A DNA stretch of 64,000 nucleotides, taken from Clostridium minihomine. Its GTDB lineage: Bacteria > Bacillota > Clostridia > Oscillospirales > Acutalibacteraceae. The DNA lies in contig NZ_OEQH01000001.1 of NCBI RefSeq assembly GCF_900240385.1, positions 124,001 to 188,000 on the forward strand. Direction: 5' to 3'. Positions 7,694 through 16,234 of this stretch are shown one piece after another. Within the stretch, counting starts at the first letter, position 1. Each line of letters begins with the position of its first letter. Both the position numbers and the translations under genes were made by a program. A model generated the notes under the pieces. It was not told the origin of the DNA. It worked only from the letters and a program-made list of their open reading frames with translations, and made no database searches.

Positions 7694-9466
7694 ATGAAGA
7701 AAAATAAAAAGGGAATAGAAAACATCAAAAGAAGTATCTCACTGATTCAATTACAAGATAAAAAATTTTTATTTATGTCCTTAGTCACCACAGTTCTATT
7801 AAGTTTATTTCCGGTTTGTTCGCTTTTGATTATGCAGTCAATTATTAATTATATACAAATCGGAACACTGGACATGAAACTCATTGCGATTTTAGTTTTA
7901 TTCTATATCGCAATCGATATTATACAAACGATAGTGCAAGTCATATGGCAGCAATATAATTTGAAGTTTTCACTAAACTTTAAATTATATATTGAGACTC
8001 TTCTTCAAAAGAAAATTAAAAATATGAATTTATCGGATTATGAAACCAGTGAAATATACGATCAGCTTCAGCTGGCTCAAAGTCAAAATGGCACGCAGCT
8101 ATTAGAAACCATCAATTTATTAATTCAGCTGATTGGCAGCATCACGGGCATCGTGTCTCATATCCTCATATTAATTCACTTTAAGGCATGGATTATTGTT
8201 GTAATTATGATTCTGCCTGCCGTGAAATATATCGTTACCAATCAGTTAAATCAAGAGCAATACGATATCGTAACATCTCGTGCCACGGGGGCCAGAAAAA
8301 TTTGGTATTGGAATTATTTAATCACTTCAGGACGTCATTTTAAAGAATTGACAGTATATCACTTGTTTGATTTCTTTATTCAAAAATATAGAAAAGAATC
8401 AGAAAAGTTTAATGGACAAGATATCAAACTTTCGAAGAAACGGAATCTCTTTTTAACGATATTGACAGTCATCGAAATTTTAATTAATGGCTTGGTATTT
8501 TCCTTTATTATCTATTCCGGTTATATCGGGGTTATTTTAATCGGTAATATTATTACATATACCCGGTCAATTATTGCGACAAAATCAGGCGTGGATACTT
8601 CGTTAAATACCATTTCGACGATTAAGCAGTCCTCCCTTTATATCAACCTGTTTTTTGAATTTTTAGACTTGCCGTCTAAAGAAATGGGGGATAAAAATTT
8701 ACAGATAATCAAAAAAATAGATTCGATTGAAGTGCGTAATTTATCCTTTCGATACAAGGGGAAATCTCAATACACCATTAAGAATATGAGTTTCACTTTA
8801 AAAAGGGATCAGTTAACCGTTATTGTAGGAGAGAATGGAGCAGGAAAAACAACTTTAGCCAAAATCCTGATTGGTTTCTATGACGAATATGAGGGTGAAA
8901 TCTATATTAATGGTGTAGATCTAAAGCAAATTAATAAAGAAGAATATATGGCGCTGATTGCAACTGTGTTTCAAGACTTTACCCAGTATGAAGCCACCGT
9001 AAAAGAAAATATCGGTTATGGCAATTTAAAAGCAATCGATGAGGAAGACAGAATCAAAGAGGTGCAAGCTGTATTTCAAAGCAATTTTCTTCCGCTTCAT
9101 GCTCAAATCGGGAATTGGTTTGACGACGGAACCCAGATTTCGATGGGGCAATGGCAGAAAATTGCGTTGTCCAGGGCATTCTTAAAAGATGCTGATTTGT
9201 ATCTTTTAGATGAGCCCAATGCGGCACTAGATCCCATTTCTGAATTTGAAATTGCACAGCTATACCACAAAATTTTAAAAAATAAGCTGGGGATTATCAT
9301 TGCACATAAATTCAATCATTTCATTTTTAATGCTGATAATATCTTGGTCATTGAAGATGGAGAAATAAAAGAGCAGGGCACTCATGAAGAATTGCTTCAA
9401 AACAAAAACAAATATTATGAATTGTTTTCTGTACAATCTGAAACCGGAAAGAACCACGTTCTTTGA
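7694..9466 (+). CDS. lanT: Lanthipeptide ABC exporter LanT without peptidase domain
   Basis: This 590-residue half-transporter has an N-terminal membrane domain (about residues 25-320) and a C-terminal ATPase. Walker A (GENGAGKTT) is at about residue 379, the signature (SMGQWQK) at about 482 and Walker B (LYLLDEP) at about 502. The signature differs from LSGGQ, which is common in this family. There is no N-terminal C39 peptidase domain, so the leader is not removed during export by this protein; NisT-type exporters of class I systems are the same. No leader protease gene is seen in the operon. It starts at the base after the lanC stop. Confidence 0.9.
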   Translation: MKKNKKGIENIKRSISLIQLQDKKFLFMSLVTTVLLSLFPVCSLLIMQSIINYIQIGTLDMKLIAILVLFYIAIDIIQTIVQVIWQQYNLKFSLNFKLYIETLLQKKIKNMNLSDYETSEIYDQLQLAQSQNGTQLLETINLLIQLIGSITGIVSHILILIHFKAWIIVVIMILPAVKYIVTNQLNQEQYDIVTSRATGARKIWYWNYLITSGRHFKELTVYHLFDFFIQKYRKESEKFNGQDIKLSKKRNLFLTILTVIEILINGLVFSFIIYSGYIGVILIGNIITYTRSIIATKSGVDTSLNTISTIKQSSLYINLFFEFLDLPSKEMGDKNLQIIKKIDSIEVRNLSFRYKGKSQYTIKNMSFTLKRDQLTVIVGENGAGKTTLAKILIGFYDEYEGEIYINGVDLKQINKEEYMALIATVFQDFTQYEATVKENIGYGNLKAIDEEDRIKEVQAVFQSNFLPLHAQIGNWFDDGTQISMGQWQKIALSRAFLKDADLYLLDEPNAALDPISEFEIAQLYHKILKNKLGIIIAHKFNHFIFNADNILVIEDGEIKEQGTHEELLQNKNKYYELFSVQSETGKNHVL

Positions 9467-9487
9467 AATGTGGTTCTTTTCTATTTT
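9449..9487 (+). terminator. Intrinsic terminator of the lanthipeptide operon
   Basis: AAGAACCAC pairs with GTGGTTCTT, followed by TTCTATTTTTATT. The left arm overlaps the last lanT codons. Confidence 0.85.
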
Positions 9488-9834
9488 TATTACAACCAGA
9501 GAATCAGGCTGTATGCTTTTTCAAAGGCTAACCACCTTTTCGCTTAACCACAAGCGGTAATGCGGGCAGAGCTTTAGTTTGCGTTTGCAAGACTGGTTTT
9601 GTCTTTAGATTCTATGTATGGATTGCTTAATACCAATGAAGTTGAATAAGAAAATGAAAGAAAAATCCATTCTGCAAAAATGGTCTCGCACATAAAAACA
9701 AATTCGCTTGCTTTGAGCAGATGAACTGTGTTATCCTTTCACCATGAAAACCAGTCGGCAGAAAAACCGGAATGCCCTGTATAATAAAGTGAGCATGTCA
9801 GACAAAATTCAATTCACAGAAAGGCAGAGTTGCG
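9488..9834. other. Intergenic region, nothing recognised
   Basis: This stretch between the lanthipeptide operon and the methyltransferase gene shows no frame, hairpin or promoter that I can support beyond the ribosome binding site of the next gene. Confidence 0.5.
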
Positions 9835-10593
9835 ATGCTGAGTTATTATGGTAGATTATCTTCTGAAGTATATGATATGGATAAGCCCATCGGCCATTCT
9901 TTTGGAGATGTGGAATTTTATAGGGAGCGGTTAAAGACATGCACTGGGCCTGTTTTGGAACCGGCAACAGGAACCGGCCGGATACTGATACCGCTTTTAG
10001 AACAAGGTATTCAGGTTGCGGGATTTGACAGCTCAAAAGAAATGCTGAATCTTTGTCGTCGTAACTGTAAAAAAAGGGGGTTAAGCCCAAAACTTTTTGA
10101 GGCAAAGATGGAGTCTTTTTCAGAAGACACAAAGTATGATGCGATTATCGTGCCAACCGGAACTTTTCTTTTATTGCATAAACGCGAAGATTCCATTCAG
10201 GCATTACAAAACTTTTATCAGCATTTATCAAATCGTGGCAGACTGATTCTTGACCTGTTTTTGCAGACAGATATTTCAATCGGAACAGTTTCCACAAAAA
10301 CCTGGGAATGCCCGAATGGGGATATTATTACCTTAGAAAATAAAACAGTGGAAGTCGATTATATCAATCAATACACGATATCTCATGGAAGATATGAAAA
10401 GTGGCGGGAAGGTGTGCTTCTGCAAACGGAATTAGAGTATTTTCCATTGCGATGGTATGGGGTAGAAGAGTTTCGATCCATCCTGGAATGGATCGGATTT
10501 AAAGATATTGTTATTTCTGCCGATTATCAATGGGGGCAGTATCCTTCCAGTCCAGAAGCGATTGTTACGTTTGAGGCGGTTGCTGAAAAATAA
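9835..10593 (+). CDS. Class I SAM-dependent methyltransferase
   Basis: This 252-residue protein has the S-adenosylmethionine binding motif I (LEPATGTGRIL) at about residues 41-51, the acidic end of the second strand (GFDSS) at about 63 and a motif IV-like DAIIVPTGTF at about 102. The rest follows the Rossmann-like methyltransferase fold. The substrate cannot be predicted. It begins at ATG 9835 behind GAAAGGCAG. It is separated from lanT by a terminator and 350 bases, so it is probably not part of the lanthipeptide operon, although tailoring methylation cannot be excluded. Confidence 0.8.
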   Translation: MLSYYGRLSSEVYDMDKPIGHSFGDVEFYRERLKTCTGPVLEPATGTGRILIPLLEQGIQVAGFDSSKEMLNLCRRNCKKRGLSPKLFEAKMESFSEDTKYDAIIVPTGTFLLLHKREDSIQALQNFYQHLSNRGRLILDLFLQTDISIGTVSTKTWECPNGDIITLENKTVEVDYINQYTISHGRYEKWREGVLLQTELEYFPLRWYGVEEFRSILEWIGFKDIVISADYQWGQYPSSPEAIVTFEAVAEK

Positions 10594-10766
10594 AATGCCA
10601 TGTTGCGAATCGCGTGGATCCTATTATGGTGCTGCTGGTGAGCAGACGCATTAAAATGGTGGTTTCCCAAGCAAATCTGAATTACGGTAAGTTTGTAATT
10701 GATTGCAGGCAGCAGATCATAAAGCTATTAGCACTTTATTGGTAATTGAGGGAGGGGTGAGATGTC

Positions 10767-11405
10767 ATGAATATTAAAAAGATTGAAAAGCTTTCCAGTA
10801 TGCCGTTGGACAAAGTAAGTGGCACAAATGATTGGTATTTTTCTGCTGAGTGGACAGGGGATATATACGAAGCGGAAGAAATGCTTCAAAGAGGCAAAGA
10901 GTTTGAAGGTTCGACCATGCATCTGATACATTATCCCGATGGAAAAGTGTTTACACCGTTTGAACGGAAGAAAAATGTTTACATCCAGCGTCCTATTTGG
11001 GATCAGGGCTTTATCGCTGTATTAACAGTTGATTTTAACAGCAAAGAGATCTCGATATTTCATGTGCAGCCAAGCGATTGCTCGATGCAGCGCATTGCCA
11101 ACCTGCCGTTGTCATCTGTAAAAGATTGCTATAATATGCATCTGAGCCTAGAACCGCTTTCTTTATACCGGCATGGCTCTGATGGGGAATTTGAACTGAT
11201 TTGGCCAGAGAAAGTATGCTTTCAGGTGGATGCATCCGAAAGTCTGGTTCACCGGGATGGTGATGTTCTATACTTTTCGAAGTGGTATGAAGATATGGAT
11301 TATCGAGAAGAAATTTGTGTCCGAAGCGTTCATACCGGTGAGGTCGTTCGTCAGTTTCCCGGAATATTGTACGATATGCCGGATGGAACCTGGTGGTTGA
11401 TGTAG
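10767..11405 (+). CDS. Protein of unknown function, 212 residues
   Basis: I do not recognise this protein. GGGAGGGG precedes the ATG at 10767 and there is no signal peptide or membrane segment, so a soluble cytoplasmic protein is likely. It is rich in Trp, Tyr and short alternating hydrophobic stretches such as EISIFHV and VLYFSKW, which suggests mostly beta structure, perhaps propeller-like blades. The last residues are WWLM. Neighbours on both sides are unrelated single genes, so context does not help. Confidence 0.7.
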   Translation: MNIKKIEKLSSMPLDKVSGTNDWYFSAEWTGDIYEAEEMLQRGKEFEGSTMHLIHYPDGKVFTPFERKKNVYIQRPIWDQGFIAVLTVDFNSKEISIFHVQPSDCSMQRIANLPLSSVKDCYNMHLSLEPLSLYRHGSDGEFELIWPEKVCFQVDASESLVHRDGDVLYFSKWYEDMDYREEICVRSVHTGEVVRQFPGILYDMPDGTWWLM

Positions 11406-11611
11406 AAAAATAAATGAATCAAAATAAGCTGATTTGAGCCGGGTAGCTGCCTTTTATCACTTTTAAATAAATCATAAAAGGCAATGAAAACAGTCAGGTC
11501 AGGCATATTTTTTTCTAAAAAGTAATGTTTGGCCGATTGCTTTTACACAATCATCTGTTTTGAAAGATGAGGACTTGGGTCACAATACCAAGATAACAGG
11601 AGAATTATTTT

Positions 11612-12328
11612 ATGCAGTTAAAGCAGTTAACCGACCGCGTATTTTACAGTACGCATCGAAAAGAGGCGGATCGACCGGCTCTTGGATATATTAACGGAAA
11701 AAAGTATTCTTTGATGGTGGATGCAGGCAATTCAAAAGCGCATGTGGAATTATTCCATGAGGCGATCGCAGAAAGAGGAATGCGAAAACCGAATTTTGTT
11801 GCAGTCACTCATTGGCACTGGGATCATACCTTTGGCATGCACGCCGCAGAAGGAGTGACCATTTGCCATAAAAAGACCAACGAAAAATTAAAGGAAATGG
11901 CGCAGTGGAAATGGACCGATTCCGAAATGGCAAACAGGCTGCAAACACAGGTGGAAATTGAATTTGCAGATACCAGTATTCGGAACGAGTATTCCCGGCT
12001 TGCTGAGATACAAGTGGTGACTTCCGCTGTGACGTTCCATGAAACGATGGAAATTGATTTGGGAGATATTGTTGTAGAGTTACATCATATCCCGTCACCC
12101 CACAGCGAAGGCTGCATCTGCGCATGGGTTCCTCAGGAACGCGTATTGTTCATTGGCGATGCAATTGGGGTGGACTATTACAATCATTGCTCTTTGGACA
12201 AAGATAAGCTACAAGCTTTGACGAAAGCTATCACAGCCTTTGATTTTACAGTATGTGTGATGGGACATGCAGAACCGATGGGCAAACAGGAAATTCTGGA
12301 TATTCTATCCTCTTTGCAGGCGCGATAA
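11612..12328 (+). CDS. MBL-fold metallohydrolase
   Basis: This 238-residue protein carries the metallo-beta-lactamase fold metal motif HWHWDH at residues 67-72. Further ligands are likely the His in PSPHSEGC (about 165), the Asp in FIGDAIGVD (about 181) and the His in MGHAEP (about 223). Such proteins hydrolyse a range of esters, thioesters and phosphodiesters with two metal ions. The order of motifs fits a small cytoplasmic hydrolase, not a secreted beta-lactamase: there is no signal peptide. AGGAG precedes the ATG. The substrate is unknown. Confidence 0.85.
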   Translation: MQLKQLTDRVFYSTHRKEADRPALGYINGKKYSLMVDAGNSKAHVELFHEAIAERGMRKPNFVAVTHWHWDHTFGMHAAEGVTICHKKTNEKLKEMAQWKWTDSEMANRLQTQVEIEFADTSIRNEYSRLAEIQVVTSAVTFHETMEIDLGDIVVELHHIPSPHSEGCICAWVPQERVLFIGDAIGVDYYNHCSLDKDKLQALTKAITAFDFTVCVMGHAEPMGKQEILDILSSLQAR

Positions 12329-12469
12329 GAAAACAAAAAATCTAAAATACATTCGGTCAACGTTTTTTCGGCCGAACATTTCTGGTCTGTTCCGATGGCC
12401 TTGCGCTTGGGATGGACGAGCTGCGGCTCTCGGTATTTTGCATTTCTTTTATAAGGGGGAAGAGAGCAA

Positions 12470-13108
12470 ATGAATCCATTTTTTAAAACCAATTCGGTTG
12501 TTTTGTTTTATGGGGATTCGATTACGGACGCTTCGCGAGTGCGGGAAGTACCGGATCATCTGGGGAACGGCTATCCGGCCAAAATCGCCGCCCAATATCG
12601 CATGCTGTTCCCCAATGCCAACGTTTCTTTTTTGAATCGAGGGGTTTCCGGCGACACCAGCGCCGATCTGCTAAGGCGTTATAACAAAGATGTTCTGGCT
12701 CATAAGCCGGACTTTATTTCGATTTTGATCGGAATTAACGATACCTGGAATGGCTGGGTGGAAGGCAGTCCTGTTTCAGAGCAAACCTTTGAGAAAAACG
12801 TGCGCACTTTGCTGGAAAACCTGCGCTGTGATCTTCCGGATACCCAAATGATGCTGATGGTTCCATATCTGCTTTCTTCGGATCCGCAGAAGGCAAGCTG
12901 GCACGTGGATTTTGACCCCAAAGCAAAGGTGATTCGCCGGCTGGTTGGCGAATATGCGGATTATTCCATTGACCTGCCGCTCCTGTTTGCCCGGCAAATG
13001 GAACAGGGCATTCCTGCTGAAATTATTTCTGAGGATGGGGTTCATCCGCTGGATTACGGCCATAGCCTAATTGCAGAAGCTTATCTAAAAACCCTTGGCA
13101 TTCTGTAA
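12470..13108 (+). CDS. SGNH/GDSL-family hydrolase
   Basis: This 212-residue protein shows the four SGNH blocks: GDSIT with the nucleophilic Ser at residue 17, the Gly in RGVSGDT at about 60, Asn in GINDTW at about 90, and the DGVHP block with Asp 189 and His 192. It is an esterase or acetylhydrolase of the type that removes acetyl groups from sugars. No signal peptide is seen, so it acts in the cytoplasm. GGGGGAAGAG precedes the ATG at 12470. It is 141 bases after the MBL-fold gene and may share its transcript. Confidence 0.88.
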   Translation: MNPFFKTNSVVLFYGDSITDASRVREVPDHLGNGYPAKIAAQYRMLFPNANVSFLNRGVSGDTSADLLRRYNKDVLAHKPDFISILIGINDTWNGWVEGSPVSEQTFEKNVRTLLENLRCDLPDTQMMLMVPYLLSSDPQKASWHVDFDPKAKVIRRLVGEYADYSIDLPLLFARQMEQGIPAEIISEDGVHPLDYGHSLIAEAYLKTLGIL

Positions 13109-13220
13109 GCAGGGGATTGGAATATGTATTTTTAAATCAAACTTAACACATGGTTCGAGAAAGGGGTAACTGCTACCAAAGCAAAAGCCCTGTGTTTCTG
13201 GAAACAACCGAATAAAAAAG

Positions 13221-13254
13221 AAAATGCACCTCAATTGAGGTGCATTTTGCTTTT
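13221..13254. terminator. Bidirectional terminator
   Basis: AAAATGCACCTCA is followed directly by its perfect inverse, with T-rich DNA on both sides. It can serve the SGNH gene on the plus strand and the acetyltransferase gene on the minus strand. Confidence 0.9.
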
Positions 13255-13287
13255 GTGGTAAAAAGGCAAATACAATTCAGAATCTTC

Positions 13288-13968
13288 TTATTGTATCTGT
13301 AATCTATCTTTTATTTGTTTTTTGACTGAGGATAAATCCGAGTCGCACAGAAGGGGCAGCGCCTTCACCAATTGTTCCGGCTCAAAGTCCCACCACTTCA
13401 GTTTTAAAAGAAGCTCGATTAACTCTTCGTCTTCAAAACGCTTTTTTATTATTTTAGAAGGATTGCCGCCTGCGATGGTATAGGCTGGAATATCATTAAC
13501 GACCACTGAACGTGACGCCACAATGGCTCCGTCGCCAATTTTAACCCCAGGCATAATCAAGCATTCCCGTCCAATCCACACATCATTTCCAATGATAGTA
13601 TCTCCTTTAAAAGGAAGCTCAGAAAGATGGGGGGCGGTGTTTTCTGTCCATGCGCCGCCGAATACGTTAAAAGGGTAGGTGGTGACACTGCTCATGCGAT
13701 GATTGGCGGGGTCCATCACAAACTGTGTTCCGCTGGCAATGCAGCAGAATTTTCCGATGATCAGCTTATCTCCAAAATCAGGCCAGTTGTACAGAATATT
13801 GCTTTTTTCAAAGCCTGTGGGATCCTGAACATCATCATCATAGTAAGTGTAGTCACCGATGATAATATTCGGTGCGGTAACGATATTTTTCAAAAAACAA
13901 GTAGTTTTATACTCATTTGCGAAAATAGCATTCGGGTCGGGAATTTGATTTTTTATTGGATTACTCAT
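13288..13968 (-). CDS. vat: Vat-like xenobiotic/streptogramin O-acetyltransferase
   Basis: This 226-residue protein is a left-handed beta-helix (hexapeptide repeat) acetyltransferase of the Vat/CatB xenobiotic group, which acetylates streptogramin A or chloramphenicol with acetyl-CoA. Typical features are the N-terminal IGDYTYYDD, the catalytic His in PANHRM (about residue 88), the GNDVWIG repeat and the NPSKIIKKRF closing motif. AAGGAG lies seven to eight bases before the ATG. It has its own promoter at 14101-14129 and a leader of about 125 bases that contains a short frame (14025-14066). Whether it gives resistance in this host is not known; many chromosomal homologues are uncharacterised. 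Confidence 0.85.
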   Translation of the reverse strand: MSNPIKNQIPDPNAIFANEYKTTCFLKNIVTAPNIIIGDYTYYDDDVQDPTGFEKSNILYNWPDFGDKLIIGKFCCIASGTQFVMDPANHRMSSVTTYPFNVFGGAWTENTAPHLSELPFKGDTIIGNDVWIGRECLIMPGVKIGDGAIVASRSVVVNDIPAYTIAGGNPSKIIKKRFEDEELIELLLKLKWWDFEPEQLVKALPLLCDSDLSSVKKQIKDRLQIQ

Positions 13969-14024
13969 AGATTCATTCTCCTTAATTTTTTATTTTTCAA
14001 TCACCTCCAGATAGATTTGGTTCT

Positions 14025-14066
14025 CTAAAAAATAATGGCTCTTTTTTTGCGCATCTCTTTTATCAA
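14025..14066 (-). CDS. Possible 13-codon leader peptide upstream of vat
   Basis: In the vat leader a TTG at 14066 lies six bases after AAGGAGTG and opens a 13-codon frame reading MIKEMRKKRAIIF before TAG. It lies between the vat promoter and the vat start. Short leader frames of this kind control several antibiotic-resistance genes by drug-induced ribosome stalling. I see no clear mutually exclusive hairpins by eye, so attenuation is a suggestion. Confidence 0.4.
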   Translation of the reverse strand: MIKEMRKKRAIIF

Positions 14067-14100
14067 TTTACGCACTCCTTTTTCGAATAAAAACGAGAGT

Positions 14101-14129
14101 ATTATAGCATCTTTCAAAATTTATGTCGA
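14101..14129 (-). promoter_or_regulatory. Promoter of the vat-like gene
   Basis: On the minus strand TCGACA (14124-14129) and TATAAT (14101-14106) are 17 bases apart. Transcription would begin near 14094, which leaves a leader of about 125 bases before the vat start. Confidence 0.75.
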
Positions 14130-14262
14130 GTTTTTGATGCCCTTCGCTCAGGGGGACAGGAATACAGCTATTCTCTTGAAAAAAATCCGCCTAAAATATT
14201 TGGGAACCAACCATGCCGGAATAAAAACCTGTGGGTATTCTTTCTTTAAAACCAAAGAATAT

Positions 14263-16221
14263 TTAAAATGCCCCAGAGCGCGAATGAAAAACAGACTGCA
14301 TATTTTTACCAACGGCTTTCAGCAGCTCTTTTGGCAGTTTTTCTACCTGCTCCCCAATCATCACTCCACGGGGCTGTTTGTATCCTTCGTTCCAGACAAA
14401 ATCAAATATTTTTTCATTGGTGCTGTTGTTCTTTCCGATTTGAAAGGCGTAAATTTCAACGTTTTTTGACAGCAAGTCCTTTACCGCTTCTTTGGCAGAA
14501 CCAGGAAAACTGGAAGCGCCATCTGTAATTTCAAAGATAATTTTGATTTGTTTTCCCTTTTGCAGTTCACTTTGCTGCAAAGGTGTAATGCGGCTGCAAA
14601 TTTCTCGCAGGCAGGCGGCGTCATCTGTGGCTCCATCTGTTGCATCAAGTTTGACAATAGAGCGGATAATATCACTTTTTTCTTTTTCTTTTGCACTTTT
14701 ATCGTTAAATTTTTTTACATGATAATAGGCACTGCCAAAAAACCAGGTTTCGCTTAAAACAGACACTTTTTGATTGAGCTGTTCCGCATTGCTTTTTAAA
14801 TATTGGTTAAAATCATCGATGGATAAAAGTGTTACGGCCAAGGCTTTTCTGGCAGCTTCTATTTTGGACGCGTTCATCGAACCGGAGTTGTCGATCACAA
14901 AAGAAATCTCAATTCGTTCCGGCAAGATATTTGCCTGGGGTTCCAGAACATATCGGTTAAAAATGGGAAGATTTTTGTAATTCCCCTTTTTTTCTGCTTC
15001 GGTTAACTCCGGATAGGAGTGAATCAGGCTGTTGACATCCAGTTTTCCTTTGATTTGATCTTCTTTTTTGACGCTGACTTCTTTTTTGGCGTTGCCGATT
15101 AGCTTTTTCCAAAATTGCCGCATTTGATCTCGTTCCGCTTTCATTTGCTTGGAATAGAATTGAAACAATTGCTGATCCGATTGCGTAATTCCATAGGGTT
15201 CTAAATTCACCTTACCCAGCATGGCATTTTGAATGCTTTCACTTACCTGGTCTTGCTGCTCCAGCATATCTTCTAAAATTTGATCAATTTCTTGTTGTGT
15301 GGACTCTAAAGAATCGGGAACCTCTTTGGATGGGGAAGGTTCAAAGGGAGGGCTGTTTCCTTTTCCCGGTTCTCCGGTTTGCCCCACAGAAGGCGAAAAC
15401 TCCATTTCTTCGATCTCGTCTTTCCACAACTGCTCAAAGGTTGGAAAAACAAAAGAGCGCAAGAAGGGATCCCTCTCTAAAATTCCGGCGCCCTTGTTGA
15501 TTTGCCGAATGAGTTGATTGGAAACAAAATCAAATAAAGGCTGATGAAATATTGTTTGTTCAAAGGGGTTTTGTGTCCAACTGTCTGCTTTGGGTTGGGT
15601 TTGATAAAGTTCTATGAGGGTAAAACTGTTGGCAAACGCCCGGTGCCCGGGCAGTGGAGCAATGGATTCCAGTGTTTTGCCGTTTTGCTTCATCGAGAGA
15701 ACTATTTTCTCAAAATATTCTTTATCTCTATAGATGGGGCACAGCTGAAGAACTCTTAAAAATGAGGTGTAATAATCCATGACATGCAGGAATTCCAGAA
15801 TCTCTTTTCCCACATAGCGGGAAAGCACGGGGGGCTGATAAGCAGGATCCTTTTCTAACGACTCAGCTTTTACTTTGCTGAGAAGATAAGCGGTCATGCG
15901 ATCGATTTCTTTTTGCCAGCCTTTTTTTCTGTATCGATATTTTCTGGTTTGCTTTTTCCAGTCGGGGTATAGGGCCAGTTCATAATAGATATGCCACAGA
16001 ATTTGATTCTCATCTAATTCCCGCTCCAAAAAACTTTGCAGCGGCAAATAGAGCACACCTTTGGCCGGATCTAAGCGAAAACGCTGTAATTTTGCGTCGG
16101 GCAAATACAGTAAACTGGGATCCCCGGTGAAAGTTGCTAATGCACGTTGCTCTTTCTGCAAAAATTCTTCGCAGTGCCTTTGGGCTTCTTCGATTAGACT
16201 TTGCTCATCCCATTCAAACAT
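14263..16221 (-). CDS. VWA domain protein of a MoxR-VWA-propeller operon
   Basis: This 652-residue protein has a long helical N-terminal half and a C-terminal von Willebrand A domain. The MIDAS metal site is visible as DNSGS at residues 444-448, with a later TDDAA block and an ITDGASS block that complete it. The middle (about residues 290-340) is rich in Ser, Pro and Glu, probably a flexible linker. The start at 16221 is preferred because a run of six G lies seven bases upstream; ATG 16227 is too close to that site. It is the last gene of the operon, 13 bases after the propeller-like gene. VWA proteins of this kind act as adaptors for MoxR-type AAA+ ATPases, as ViaA does for RavA. Confidence 0.85.
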   Translation of the reverse strand: MFEWDEQSLIEEAQRHCEEFLQKEQRALATFTGDPSLLYLPDAKLQRFRLDPAKGVLYLPLQSFLERELDENQILWHIYYELALYPDWKKQTRKYRYRKKGWQKEIDRMTAYLLSKVKAESLEKDPAYQPPVLSRYVGKEILEFLHVMDYYTSFLRVLQLCPIYRDKEYFEKIVLSMKQNGKTLESIAPLPGHRAFANSFTLIELYQTQPKADSWTQNPFEQTIFHQPLFDFVSNQLIRQINKGAGILERDPFLRSFVFPTFEQLWKDEIEEMEFSPSVGQTGEPGKGNSPPFEPSPSKEVPDSLESTQQEIDQILEDMLEQQDQVSESIQNAMLGKVNLEPYGITQSDQQLFQFYSKQMKAERDQMRQFWKKLIGNAKKEVSVKKEDQIKGKLDVNSLIHSYPELTEAEKKGNYKNLPIFNRYVLEPQANILPERIEISFVIDNSGSMNASKIEAARKALAVTLLSIDDFNQYLKSNAEQLNQKVSVLSETWFFGSAYYHVKKFNDKSAKEKEKSDIIRSIVKLDATDGATDDAACLREICSRITPLQQSELQKGKQIKIIFEITDGASSFPGSAKEAVKDLLSKNVEIYAFQIGKNNSTNEKIFDFVWNEGYKQPRGVMIGEQVEKLPKELLKAVGKNMQSVFHSRSGAF

Positions 16222-16234
16222 CGCCATTCCCCCC

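Noticed and set aside
9835-10593. Methyltransferase as a tailoring enzyme of the lanthipeptide
   Set aside because: A strong terminator and 350 bases separate it from lanT, and composition shifts; co-transcription is not supported.
11448-11483. TGCCTTTTAT/ATAAAAGGCA hairpin upstream of the MBL-fold gene
   Set aside because: The stem is AT-rich, the loop is long and no run of T follows, so I cannot call it a terminator or riboswitch.
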